A stretch of DNA of 18,362 nucleotides, taken from RQOF01 sp964461135. Lineage in GTDB: Bacteria > Calditrichota > Calditrichia > RBG-13-44-9. Position 1 is the stretch's first letter. The number at the start of each line of letters is the position of its first letter. The stretch is from positions 1-18,362 of the forward strand of contig CAYWTB010000090.1 in the NCBI GenBank assembly GCA_964461135.1, written 5' to 3'. The position numbers were made by a program, and so were the translations under genes. The notes under the pieces were generated by a model that saw nothing but the letters and a program-made list of their open reading frames with translations, was not told where the DNA came from and did no database searches. This document shows, one piece after another, positions 1-6,027 of the stretch.

Positions 1-1316
1 TGTTGTTTTTATTGAATCGGAATTTTTGAAATCGCTTTTTACTGTAAAAGAATAGCAAGATACTCTTCTAAGCTGGTCTTGCCAGGACCGGTTGTATGAT
101 ATTCAGGATCAGTTAAGGCCTCAAGGGCAGCTTGTTTATCCCGTATTTGATGCAAAAGCCTCACAGGATCAAGTTGAACAGCAGTGGCTTGGAGATTATT
201 CTTCGTCGATTCCTCAATATTTAGATGATTCATTAAGCGATTATATGGTGTTGTGGGCTTGTAATATAGCTTTTTTATTTGACCTCCTTGTCGCTCTTTT
301 TCCAATAATTTGAAAGAAGGTTGAAAGTAATTTACATAGAGTCGAACATTCTGATACAAATGAGCGAGAACTTGCCCGGCCACAACTCCTGAAAAACGCC
401 TATACCCAACAAATCGACGTATCACAGCACCGTTTTTTTGTTCGACCCAAGCCTGGTCGTTCTTGTGAAATGGACGCGAACGGGTGAAGCTAATATCATG
501 ATTTTCACAATAATTCAGCAGGCTATCGTTAATAAAAGCACTGTCATTATCCGAGTCAATCCCCAATAGAGGGAAAGGAAGTTGACGACGAAGTACATCA
601 AGTGCTTCCACCACAAGTGACTGTTCCCTTGCCAGGAGAGGAATACACTCTATCCACCCGGAACACACATCGGTTCCAACAAGCGTATAAATAAAACTGC
701 CACTCATTGACCCTCCACTATGGGCTACGAAGTCAATCTCTAAATACCCCGGTGTTGGATCACCCCAATCTGCAAACGTACGAATGGGCAACTGTTTACT
801 CACTTTCTTTTTTGATTTACGTTTTTTCTTATGCGGATTGGCTTTTTTTCGAACATGTAAAAGTAGGCGATCAATGGTGGAAGCGCTTATCTTAAGTAGA
901 CGTAGACGCACCGTTGGATTAAGTTCGAGGTGCTCATGGCGTTCCATTGCATCAATAAGATCAGGCAAAACAGCCTTTAGTCGTTTACTGCAGATCCAAT
1001 CTGCGGTCTCCCAGATAGTGATGAGTGCCTCTTTCACGGCCTCATCATAGATGCGGAGACTAGTGATTAATGTATCGGGTTCTTTAAGTTGATATTGGTT
1101 TCCAAGTAGGCGAATCGCATGTTTTCGGTGATACCCTGATAATGCTGTGAATTCGTCCAATATTCTTGTCTTTTCACTTTTTAATGCTTTAAAGTAGCGT
1201 TGTTTAAGAACCTCTATAACTTCGTTTCGGGTATTTATGCTGATATCCTTGGCCATAACTTATCCCCCAAATTTTCAGTAACATTATAATGAGGCAACGG
1301 CTCAAGTTCAGCAACA
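1..1316 (-). mobile_element. Insertion sequence with D,D35E integrase-type transposase
   Basis: A single transposase gene on the minus strand fills this segment. The outer ends form an imperfect inverted repeat: the first bases, TGTTG then TTGA and CG at the same spacing, match the reverse complement of the sequence ending at 1316 at about 12 of the first 19 positions. The left end coincides with base 1, so a longer left end or a target-site duplication cannot be seen. The right end lies just before a BrxL-like reading frame that has lost its N-terminus, so this element probably disrupted that gene. The exact right boundary (1316 to about 1326) is uncertain because two in-frame stops (TAG, TGA at 1321-1326) lie between the repeat and recognisable BrxL-like sequence. 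Confidence 0.7.
39..1256 (-). CDS. IS transposase with integrase catalytic core
   Basis: The 405-residue protein has an N-terminal helical DNA-binding part (about residues 1-140) with the segment ILDEFTALSGYHRKHAIRLL, typical of integrase-core transposases, and a basic linker at about 140-155. The rve-like catalytic core follows. The likely catalytic triad is D175 (in LEIDFVAH), D236 (in IDSDND) and E272 (in WVEQKNG). The D-to-E spacing of 35 residues is the classical D,D35E arrangement. The protein would catalyse cut-or-copy transposition of the surrounding element. The frame is intact from ATG to stop, so the element may still be active. I cannot assign the IS family with certainty; an ISNCY-like or IS481-like group is possible. 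The start fits the position just inside the right terminal repeat. Confidence 0.85.
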   Translation of the reverse strand: MAKDISINTRNEVIEVLKQRYFKALKSEKTRILDEFTALSGYHRKHAIRLLGNQYQLKEPDTLITSLRIYDEAVKEALITIWETADWICSKRLKAVLPDLIDAMERHEHLELNPTVRLRLLKISASTIDRLLLHVRKKANPHKKKRKSKKKVSKQLPIRTFADWGDPTPGYLEIDFVAHSGGSMSGSFIYTLVGTDVCSGWIECIPLLAREQSLVVEALDVLRRQLPFPLLGIDSDNDSAFINDSLLNYCENHDISFTRSRPFHKNDQAWVEQKNGAVIRRFVGYRRFSGVVAGQVLAHLYQNVRLYVNYFQPSFKLLEKERQGGQIKKLYYKPTTPYNRLMNHLNIEESTKNNLQATAVQLDPVRLLHQIRDKQAALEALTDPEYHTTGPGKTSLEEYLAILLQ

Positions 1317-1344
1317 AAAATAGTGAGTCAATGCGCAGAAACTC

Positions 1345-2718
1345 TTGCTACTCAGCAGAATAATCTCCTTAGTCGAGCCGAGGGTCAATATTACAGAACT
1401 GGCACCGAAAGGTACTGGGAAGTCGTTCGTGTTCGATAATATCAGCCGATATGCAGCCGTGATACCAGGCGGTAAACTCTCAGCACCTGCTTTGTTTTTC
1501 AATAGCAATACAAAGCAAATCGGTCTCATTCCAAGGTATGATGTTGTTGTAGTCGATGAAATCCAAAAGATTCACACAGATGCAACCGGAAAGGCCATGG
1601 CGGCTCTCAATATGTATCTTGAAAGCGGCAGATATCGCAGAGCAACTGGAGACCTGGGAACGTCAGAGTCCGGCTTTGTGATGCTTGGTAATATCACGCT
1701 GGGTAATAACCGGTTGCCGCTGTATGAAAGCGATGGGATATTTAAGGAACTGCCGACAGCCCTTCAGGAATCGGCCTTTATAGATAGAATCCACGGCTTG
1801 ATTGAAGGCTGGTTCATGCCGCGTGTGTCCAGGAACACACCCTCAAGAACGCTTGGATTCAAGGGTGATTTCTTTAGCGAAGTGTTGCATGAGCTACGTG
1901 TCGACCTGCGGTACGCGGACTATGTCTCACAAAGTTTGCACTTGCCGCAATGTGAGGATATGCGAGATAACAAAGCTATTGCTCGGTTAGCCGAAGGATA
2001 TCTGAAGTTGCTTTTCCCTGACCTTGAATTAAGTGAAGAAGAATTCATTTCTTACTGTGTGAATCCTGCGGTTCGGATGAGGCAGCAAATTAGGGATGAA
2101 TTATCAAAGATTGATCAGGAGTACAAGTGGGTAACGATTAAGAGCGAGAACCCTGATGAGTTTCAGTTATCCCATCCGGATGAACAGCCGAATCCTGAAC
2201 AAGAAGCGCAGAAGATCGATCCATTGTCACCAGATCGAAGTCCCGAAGAAACAACTTTGGACCTGGTTGAAGGGCAGAGGGGAATCTCGTATGAAAAACT
2301 CTTCTTTCCTTATCTCAAGGGTGCAAAATCAATCAAGATATGTGATCCATACATTCGGTTGCAGTATCAAATTTACAATCTTATGTCTTTCTGCGAGATG
2401 CTGGACCCATCGGAAGGGACATTTAAACTTGATCTTGTGACGGCATGTGATACTTACCTGGAAACTGAGCTGAAAGACAAGCTCAATGAATTGAAAAAAG
2501 GACTAAGCCAGGATCATATCGAGTTTGATTATGTTTTAGAAGACAACCTCCATGATCGATGGGTAGAAACGGATACGGGGTGGAAAATAATCTTGGGCCG
2601 CGGCTTGGATATTTTCCAGAAACCGGATGACAAATTTACCCTGGGCTTCATGGATCAGACGAAACGGAAATGCAAGGCAACAACGATTAGTTATACGCGA
2701 TTGACAAAAGACGTATAA
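1345..2718 (+). CDS. BrxL-like AAA+ ATPase with MIT_C (MITD1-like) C-terminal domain, 5'-truncated
   Basis: The open frame runs from a stop at 1324-1326; the first possible start is a TTG at 1345 (457 aa). The N-terminal part matches the ATPase core of BrxL (the Lon-like protein of BREX phage defence). Walker A is at residues 20-27 (APKGTGKS) and Walker B at 66-72 (DVVVVDE), followed by a segment GYRR/GTSESGFVMLGNI-like typical of that family. Family members are near 680 aa and place Walker A around residue 200, so roughly the first 200 residues are missing, presumably removed by the adjacent IS. From about residue 305 the protein does not look like a Lon protease. It closely resembles the PLD-like C-terminal domain of MITD1, with ICDPYIRLQYQIYNLMSFCE, LHDRW (H403), GWKIILGRGLDIFQKP and a C-terminal KATTISY. 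No other BREX gene is visible. As it stands the protein is probably non-functional or an orphan remnant. Confidence 0.8.
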   Translation: MLLSRIISLVEPRVNITELAPKGTGKSFVFDNISRYAAVIPGGKLSAPALFFNSNTKQIGLIPRYDVVVVDEIQKIHTDATGKAMAALNMYLESGRYRRATGDLGTSESGFVMLGNITLGNNRLPLYESDGIFKELPTALQESAFIDRIHGLIEGWFMPRVSRNTPSRTLGFKGDFFSEVLHELRVDLRYADYVSQSLHLPQCEDMRDNKAIARLAEGYLKLLFPDLELSEEEFISYCVNPAVRMRQQIRDELSKIDQEYKWVTIKSENPDEFQLSHPDEQPNPEQEAQKIDPLSPDRSPEETTLDLVEGQRGISYEKLFFPYLKGAKSIKICDPYIRLQYQIYNLMSFCEMLDPSEGTFKLDLVTACDTYLETELKDKLNELKKGLSQDHIEFDYVLEDNLHDRWVETDTGWKIILGRGLDIFQKPDDKFTLGFMDQTKRKCKATTISYTRLTKDV

Positions 2719-2737
2719 TTTTTACCACAGATAAAAA

Positions 2738-2878
2738 TTAGAAAAAGCGGCTCACTTTGATGACGAAGGTGTTATTGTGTAAAGGATCTAAAAGATACTG
2801 TAGTCGAACGCCAATTCCGCTGCGCTCCATTTCTGCAGGTGAGCTTTGTTGTTGAGACTGTCGAATAAGTCCAAAGTG
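2738..2878 (-). pseudogene. C-terminal fragment of an outer-membrane beta-barrel protein
   Basis: Read on the minus strand, the last 30 codons (2741-2830) encode MERSGIGVRLQYLLDPLHNN followed by TFVIKVSRFF and a stop. Alternating hydrophobic residues ending in an aromatic Phe are the signature of a final beta-strand recognised by the BAM complex. Upstream codons (HFGLIRQSQQQSSPAE) stay open but are less convincing, and no start or the rest of a barrel is present. The relic is tail-to-tail with the BrxL-like gene, 19 bp apart. It is probably the leftover end of a gene deleted when the accessory region formed. It was too short to be picked up as an independent gene. Confidence 0.5.
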
Positions 2879-3114
2879 CCTAATAAAAATGAAATTCAAT
2901 ATTTGGTGAAAGTTATATTTATAAATACAAATAGTATTTCGTTGTAAATACCTTTTTCAACGGTCTCGTTAACTTACTTATAAGTATCGTAAAAAGTGTG
3001 TGCAAAAATGGGTGTAATTTTTGTCCAATATTGTCCAATTTTGACCCTTCTCAAATAAAAAAGCCCGATTTTTGCTAGGGTAATTGCTTGCTTTAGTAAA
3101 AACAAAAAGGGTGT
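2879..3114. other. AT-rich intergenic stretch, no gene seen
   Basis: I see no credible reading frame here. The only local structure is a near-perfect tandem 10-mer at 3021-3040 (TTGTCCAATA then TTGTCCAATT), which could be a binding site or chance in AT-rich DNA. Confidence 0.4.
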
Positions 3115-3228
3115 TCTCTCAAACGTCCCCACTTTTTACTTATAACTTTTAACCTGCCTTTAGAGTGGGCGCTATCACGCACTCAAATGCTTTGTGTGTG
3201 CGAAGTCCCGGGAAGGAACTTTGAGAGA
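3115..3228. repeat. Small segment with 9-bp terminal inverted repeats carrying a tRNA-Val 3'-end/spacer relic
   Basis: TCTCTCAAA at 3115-3123 is the exact reverse complement of TTTGAGAGA at 3220-3228. Between them, 3127-3176 reads on the minus strand as a decayed version of the tRNA-Val acceptor end (gatAGCGCCCAC) followed by the same AAGTTATAAGT...GTGGGG spacer that separates the GIY-YIG units at 4747-6030. This suggests the array, or a copy of its junction, once extended to here. Whether the inverted repeats bound a real miniature element or are coincidental is not settled. Confidence 0.45.
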
Positions 3229-3263
3229 TTATCTTATTAAATAAATGCTTAATGAAAAGATTC

Positions 3264-3647
3264 CTACATTTCCACCGACCCAGCTTTATTTGTTTTATAT
3301 GAGTGGTAAATCTTTGCAATAAATGGGCGAGAATTTTTGTCGATAAATTTTATAATTTGGGGTAAGGTAAGAATAAAATTTTTTGCAAGAAGAGAAAGTG
3401 GTAATTTTCCAACTAATACAAATAATACCACATGAAATTTTTTGACAGCATTTTTTTCATTTGGCTTGTAACGGATTCTTCTATCAAAAGTTATCGCATA
3501 CCAACCAAATCTTCCTATTTCAGCTAACCATTCTTCATCTTTGGCATCATCCTTAAAATGATCGCTGTGTTTTTCAACTTTTATACCGGATTTTTTTAAA
3601 GTATGGGGAAATTGTTTTCCAAGATTTCGATCAGTAAAAAAATATAC
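3264..3647 (-). CDS. PIN-like domain toxin of a DUF433-type toxin-antitoxin pair, start codon not visible
   Basis: The 127-codon frame directly follows the DUF433 stop. It encodes FFTDRNLGKQFPHTLKKSGI, then HFKDDAKDEEWL, ITFDRRIRY and KFHVVLFVLVGKL. This is the pattern of PIN-like (Mut7-C/DUF5615-related) ribonuclease toxins, with acidic residues in TDRN, KDDAKDEEW and FDRR as likely metal ligands. It lies in the same frame as the antitoxin, separated only by TGA, and begins with a GTA codon where relatives would start ATG-Ile-Phe-Phe. No in-frame ATG, GTG or TTG precedes the conserved TDRN motif. A run of seven T lies right at the beginning; one extra T would put it in frame with a GTG inside the end of the antitoxin gene. 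It is thus either broken at the start, frameshifted, or expressed by slippage or readthrough. Its function would be RNA cleavage when freed from the antitoxin. Confidence 0.7.
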   Translation of the reverse strand, partial: VYFFTDRNLGKQFPHTLKKSGIKVEKHSDHFKDDAKDEEWLAEIGRFGWYAITFDRRIRYKPNEKNAVKKFHVVLFVLVGKLPLSLLAKNFILTLPQIIKFIDKNSRPFIAKIYHSYKTNKAGSVEM

Positions 3648-4304
3648 TCAGGCTGCACGTTCATATCTGATAGAAAGTTCAACTTCTTCTGTATTAATCT
3701 CATAATCTTTTGCAAGCGAACGGACAGATTCTCCGGCATCAATACGGTCAGCTATAACCGAAGTCAATATACCTTTTCTTTTAAGAATTGGGCGCCCAAA
3801 TTGAATAGAGGGGTCTATGGCTATTGATTTATTACTATAAACATAAATAAAGGGATATAATCGTATTGGTATTTTTTTGTACCAGTCAATTCGCTTTAAA
3901 TGATTTTCAAATACAATTTTTAATGCAAGTTGTCCAGAGAGTGATAAATTAATCAATTCTCCATATCTTTCTATAAATAATGTCCCTACCGCTGTACGTA
4001 ATTCGCTGCTTAATAGCAATCTTGAAATACCAAATTCTAGCTCAGCATAATCAAGTGCTTTTCTTACATTCTTTATAGAAACACCATGTTCGTGTCTGAG
4101 GGAGCTAAGTACATAGACTTCTACTAAATTATTAAATGACAATATCCGTGAGTCCTTATCTGCCAGTTGAATCAAGGGTTTAAAAAAAGCAGAACTTTCG
4201 CCTCTTGGATAATCTCTTTCAATAGTCCATGAGCGAAGTGTTGCGATTGGAATTCTAAGGTACCTGGATGTCTCGGAGAAATTATATGTAGGCTCATCAA
4301 CCAT
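3648..4304 (-). CDS. DUF433 antitoxin with N-terminal MerR-like HTH
   Basis: The product has 218 aa. The N-terminal part (about residues 5-80) reads YNFSETSRYLRIPIATLRSW, a MerR/excisionase-like winged helix likely to bind its own operator. The C-terminal ~60 residues (IDPSIQFGRPILKRKGILTS, RIDAGESVRSLAKDYEINTE) are a DUF433 domain, found in antitoxins paired with PIN-like toxins. I prefer the ATG at 4304 over one at 4328 because GGGAG lies seven bases upstream. The toxin frame follows immediately, which supports a TA operon. The antitoxin would neutralise the toxin and repress the operon. Base composition is AT-rich, like the rest of the accessory region. Confidence 0.85.
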   Translation of the reverse strand: MVDEPTYNFSETSRYLRIPIATLRSWTIERDYPRGESSAFFKPLIQLADKDSRILSFNNLVEVYVLSSLRHEHGVSIKNVRKALDYAELEFGISRLLLSSELRTAVGTLFIERYGELINLSLSGQLALKIVFENHLKRIDWYKKIPIRLYPFIYVYSNKSIAIDPSIQFGRPILKRKGILTSVIADRIDAGESVRSLAKDYEINTEEVELSIRYERAA

Positions 4305-4416
4305 TTTAATTCTCCCGATTTTTACCATCTACAATATAATAATCATCTGTTAAAAAAAATATCAGATTAGATATTATTTTATTTGATTTAAATTTCTGAA
4401 TTATAAATTGCCTCAC
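4305..4416. other. Promoter-side intergenic region of the DUF433 operon
   Basis: A short AT-rich stretch lies between the start of the antitoxin gene and the decayed end of the GIY-YIG array. It must contain the TA promoter (minus strand). I cannot single out -35/-10 boxes with confidence. Confidence 0.3.
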
Positions 4417-4426
4417 CGGTGACCGT

Positions 4427-4486
4427 GCCGATACATACGGTGTCGGGACAATCTCCGCCTGACATTCCGTGTTCAGTCGCTCTGAG
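4427..4486 (-). pseudogene. Degenerate tRNA-Val remnant of unit A
   Basis: After the GIY-YIG stop region the minus strand reads GGCTCAGAGCG, the 3' half of the D arm, then unrelated bases. A worn copy of the TCCCGACAC palindrome follows (TCCCGACACC...TATCGG). T arm and acceptor are no longer recognisable. This is the most decayed tRNA part of the array and marks its distal end. Confidence 0.5.
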
Positions 4487-4745
4487 CCATTTTTTCCACA
4501 TATCTCAGGATGCGATCCGTACGTTTCATACTCTTTAATTTCCGTTCCAGCGCTACAGCTTCTTTCCGGTTTCGGCAGGGAATGATATGCAGAACCTCCC
4601 ATGGTCCCCGGTTTCGGGTAGCGGGATGCTTCCCCTTCTGGTGTTCTGAGAAGCGCCGAACAAAATGATTGGTTTGTCCAATATAGAGTTTGTTGGAGGA
4701 AAAACTACGAAGGATATACACACAAAACATGTGTTCTTCTCCCAT
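4473..4745 (-). CDS. Small GIY-YIG nuclease, array copy A
   Basis: A 90-residue protein starting at ATG 4745 (MGEEHMFCVYILRS); an in-frame GTG at 4757 or an ATG at 4730 (MFCVY) are alternatives. It is a single GIY-YIG domain. CVYILRS and LYIGQT form the two signature strands, RRFSEH holds the conserved Arg, ATRNRGPW follows, and EAVALERKLKSMK carries the catalytic Glu. The family (UrvC-C/YhbQ-like small nucleases) cuts DNA with a single metal. The last codons (MAQSD) come from the tRNA D-arm-derived sequence, and the frame stops early because that part has degenerated. It differs from copies C and D at several residues (NHFV, HIIPCRN, RTDRILRYVE), so it is an older or diverged copy, but its domain is intact. 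Confidence 0.85.
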   Translation of the reverse strand: MGEEHMFCVYILRSFSSNKLYIGQTNHFVRRFSEHQKGKHPATRNRGPWEVLHIIPCRNRKEAVALERKLKSMKRTDRILRYVEKMAQSD

Positions 4746-4801
4746 CCCACTCCCCACTTATAACTTACTACTTATTACTTACCACTTACCACTTGCCCTT
4801 C

Positions 4802-4893
4802 TCGTGGGCGCTACTGGAGTCCCACGGAAGTGGTCCATCCAGGAGAACCAGCGACCTTCCCGACACCTCCTGTGTCGGGACGCTCTGAACCAG
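4802..4893 (-). pseudogene. Partial tRNA-Val of unit B with palindromes in anticodon and T-loop positions
   Basis: On the minus strand it reads CTGGTTCAGAGCG (D arm). A 23-bp palindrome follows in place of the anticodon arm, then AGGTC GCTGG TTC (variable loop and T arm), about 22 extra bases in the T loop, then GACTCC AGT AGCGCCCAC (rest of T arm and acceptor 3' strand). The 5' acceptor strand and first half of the D arm are absent; the GIY-YIG gene takes their place. The CCA position reads CGA, one change from the intact gene. It cannot be a working tRNA. Confidence 0.75.
4858..4880. repeat. Palindromic element, TCCCGACAC/GTGTCGGGA type
   Basis: TCCCGACAC and GTGTCGGGA, perfect 9-bp arms around a 5-base loop CTCCT, sit where the tRNA anticodon arm should be. 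Near-identical copies lie at 5257-5279, 5609-5631 and 6202-6223; only the loop varies. Confidence 0.8.
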
Positions 4894-5184
4894 CTTTTCC
4901 ACATATCTTAGGACGCGATCCGGACGTTTCATGCTCTTTAATTTCTGTTCCAGCGCGACGGCTTCCTTCCGGTTTCGGCAGGGAATGATATAAAGAACCT
5001 CCTATGGACTCCGGTTTCTGGTAGCGGGATGCTTCCCAATCTGATGTTCTGAGAAACGGTGATTAAAATTGTCGGTTTGTCCGATATACAGTTTTTTGGA
5101 GGAAATACTTCGAAGGATATATACACAAAAATTTTGAACTTCTCCCATCCCACTCCCCACTTATAACTTACTACTTATTAGTTA

Positions 5185-5547
5185 CTACTTGCCCTTCTGG
5201 TGGGCGCTGCTGGAGTCCCGTCGGCTATCGCCGCCGGACAGGCGAACCAGCGACCTTCCCGACACCTCCTGTGTCGGGACGCTCTGGACCAGTTTTTCTG
5301 CAAAACTGATAACTCTATCCGGCCGCTTCATTCCCTTTAACTTTCGTTCTAATGCGACCGCTTCCTTCCGGTCTCGGCAGGAAATGATGTAAAGGACCTC
5401 CCATGGTCCCCGGTTTCGGGTAGCGGGATGCTTCCCCATCTGATGTTCTGAGAAACGGCGATTAAAATTGTCGGTTTGTCCGATATACAGTTTTTTGGAG
5501 GAAATACTTCGAAGGATATATACACAAAAATTGTGAACTTCTCCCAT
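5185..5547 (-). CDS. Small GIY-YIG nuclease, array copy C, with tRNA-derived C-terminal tail
   Basis: This is the only copy intact from start to stop within the window with full tail (120 aa from ATG 5547; GTG 5559 possible). The GIY-YIG domain covers residues 7-85: FCVYILRS, LYIGQTDNFNRRFSEH, ATRNRGPWEVLYI, EAVALERKLKGMK. From about residue 86 (LVQSVPTQEVSGRSLV...SSSAHQKGK) the protein is encoded by the partial tRNA-Val: D arm, palindrome, T arm with insert, acceptor, CCA and first spacer bases. The tail is therefore unlikely to have a selected function, although it is open to a stop in the spacer. The nuclease may cut at or near the tRNA gene and drive spread or tandem growth of the unit; this is inference. 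Copies C and D are nearly identical in the domain. Confidence 0.85.
   Translation of the reverse strand: MGEVHNFCVYILRSISSKKLYIGQTDNFNRRFSEHQMGKHPATRNRGPWEVLYIISCRDRKEAVALERKLKGMKRPDRVISFAEKLVQSVPTQEVSGRSLVRLSGGDSRRDSSSAHQKGK
5218..5243. repeat. T-loop insert of the GCCTGTCCG...CGACGG palindromic type
   Basis: The minus strand starts GCCTGTCCG and ends CGACGG, with GGCGGCGATAGC-like sequence between. It interrupts the T loop after TTC. The same ends occur in the intergenic copy at 9646-9684 and, slightly changed, in the broken tRNA copy at 6175-6200. Confidence 0.6.
5257..5279. repeat. Palindromic element, TCCCGACAC/GTGTCGGGA type
   Basis: Same 9-bp arms and CTCCT loop as at 4858-4880, in the anticodon-arm position of the unit C tRNA remnant. 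Confidence 0.8.
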
Positions 5548-5596
5548 CCCACTCCCCACTTATAACTTAATACTTATTACTTACCACTTGCCCTTC

Positions 5597-5644
5597 TGGT
5601 GGGCGCTATCCCGACACATCCGGTGTCGGGACGCTCTGGACCAG
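5597..5644 (-). pseudogene. Shortened tRNA-Val remnant of unit D
   Basis: The minus strand reads CTGGTCCAGAGCG, the palindrome (loop ATCCG on the plus strand), then directly TAGCGCCCACCA. The variable loop and whole T arm are deleted compared with unit C. The acceptor 3' strand and CCA remain. Confidence 0.75.
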
Positions 5645-5884
5645 TTTTTCTGCAAAACTGATAACTCTATCCGGCCTCTTCATTCCCTTTAACTTTCGTT
5701 CTAATGCGACAGCTTCCTTTCGGGTTTTGCAGGGAATAACATATAGAACCTCCCAGGGTCCGCGGTTTCGGGTAGCAGGATGCTTCCCCATCTGATGTTC
5801 TGAGAAACGGCGATTAAAATTGTCGGTTTGTCCGATATACAGTTTTTTGGAGGAAATACTTCGAAGGATATATACACAAAAATT
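5606..5884 (-). CDS. Small GIY-YIG nuclease, array copy D, 5' end lost in assembly gap
   Basis: The frame is open from the gap edge and begins NFCVYILRSISSKKLYIGQT, so only about the first five residues are missing. The GIY-YIG domain is complete and close to copy C (CKTRKEAVALERKLKGMKRP). The end LVQSVPTPDVSG is encoded by the tRNA D arm and palindrome; the stop TAG falls at the junction with the acceptor strand because the T arm is deleted. This is the copy closest to the intact tRNA in the assembly as drawn, but further units may be hidden in the gap. Confidence 0.8.
   Translation of the reverse strand, partial: NFCVYILRSISSKKLYIGQTDNFNRRFSEHQMGKHPATRNRGPWEVLYVIPCKTRKEAVALERKLKGMKRPDRVISFAEKLVQSVPTPDVSG
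5609..5631. repeat. Palindromic element, TCCCGACAC/GTGTCGGGA type
   Basis: Arms are TCCCGACAC and GTGTCGGGA with loop ATCCG, in unit D; the plus-strand arm begins within the TATCCCGACAC junction. Confidence 0.75.
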
Positions 5885-5984
5885 NNNNNNNNNNNNNNNN
5901 NNNNNNNNNNNNNNNNNNNNNNNNNNNNNNNNNNNNNNNNNNNNNNNNNNNNNNNNNNNNNNNNNNNNNNNNNNNNNNNNNNNN
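5885..5984. other. Assembly gap (100 N) inside the array
   Basis: Exactly 100 N, the usual placeholder for unknown size. If unit D joined the intact tRNA spacer directly, only about 20 to 25 bases would be missing, so the gap may hide one or more extra units. Confidence 0.95.
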
Positions 5985-6027
5985 CCCCACTTATAACTTA
6001 ATACTTATTACTTACCACTTGCCCTTC

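Larger units (their letters stand above)
4786..5148 (-). pseudogene. GIY-YIG nuclease, array copy B, inactivated by a nonsense codon
   Basis: From ATG 5148 the frame matches the other copies (MGEVQNFCVYILRSISSKKL, YIGQTDNFN) for 48 codons. Then TGG of the conserved GPWEV motif is TAG (5002-5004). Beyond it the frame continues to read EVLYIIPCRNRKEAVALEQK and on through the tRNA-derived tail to a TAA at 4786-4788. A conserved Arg (RRF) is also changed to HR and ERKLK to EQKLK. The frame is otherwise free of indels, so inactivation looks recent. A 48-residue product would lack the catalytic Glu. Confidence 0.8.
5198..5292 (-). pseudogene. Partial tRNA-Val of unit C with two palindromic inserts
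   Basis: On the minus strand: CTGGTCCAGAGCG, the TCCCGACAC palindrome replacing the anticodon arm, AGGTC GCTGG TTC, then a 26-base insert (5218-5243) with GCCTGTCCG and CGACGG ends, then GACTCCAGC, AGCGCCC, A, CCA. T stem, discriminator and CCA are kept, while the 5' acceptor half is missing. The overlapping GIY-YIG frame reads straight through it. Confidence 0.8.

Noticed and set aside
1345..2718. Complete BREX defence island
   Set aside because: No pglX, pglZ, brxA, brxB or brxC-like gene is present in the window; only the truncated BrxL-like gene.
4306..4602. 98-residue minus-strand frame overlapping copy A
   Set aside because: Out-of-frame shadow of the GIY-YIG gene and AT-rich flank; no domain, composition not protein-like.
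4938..5153. 71-residue minus-strand frame over copy B
   Set aside because: It reads the GIY-YIG copy in the wrong frame; the same shadow occurs over copies A and C.
4802..5644. Additional functional tRNA genes or tmRNA
   Set aside because: The 5' acceptor strand and half of the D arm are missing, and the anticodon arm is a palindrome; they cannot form a cloverleaf.
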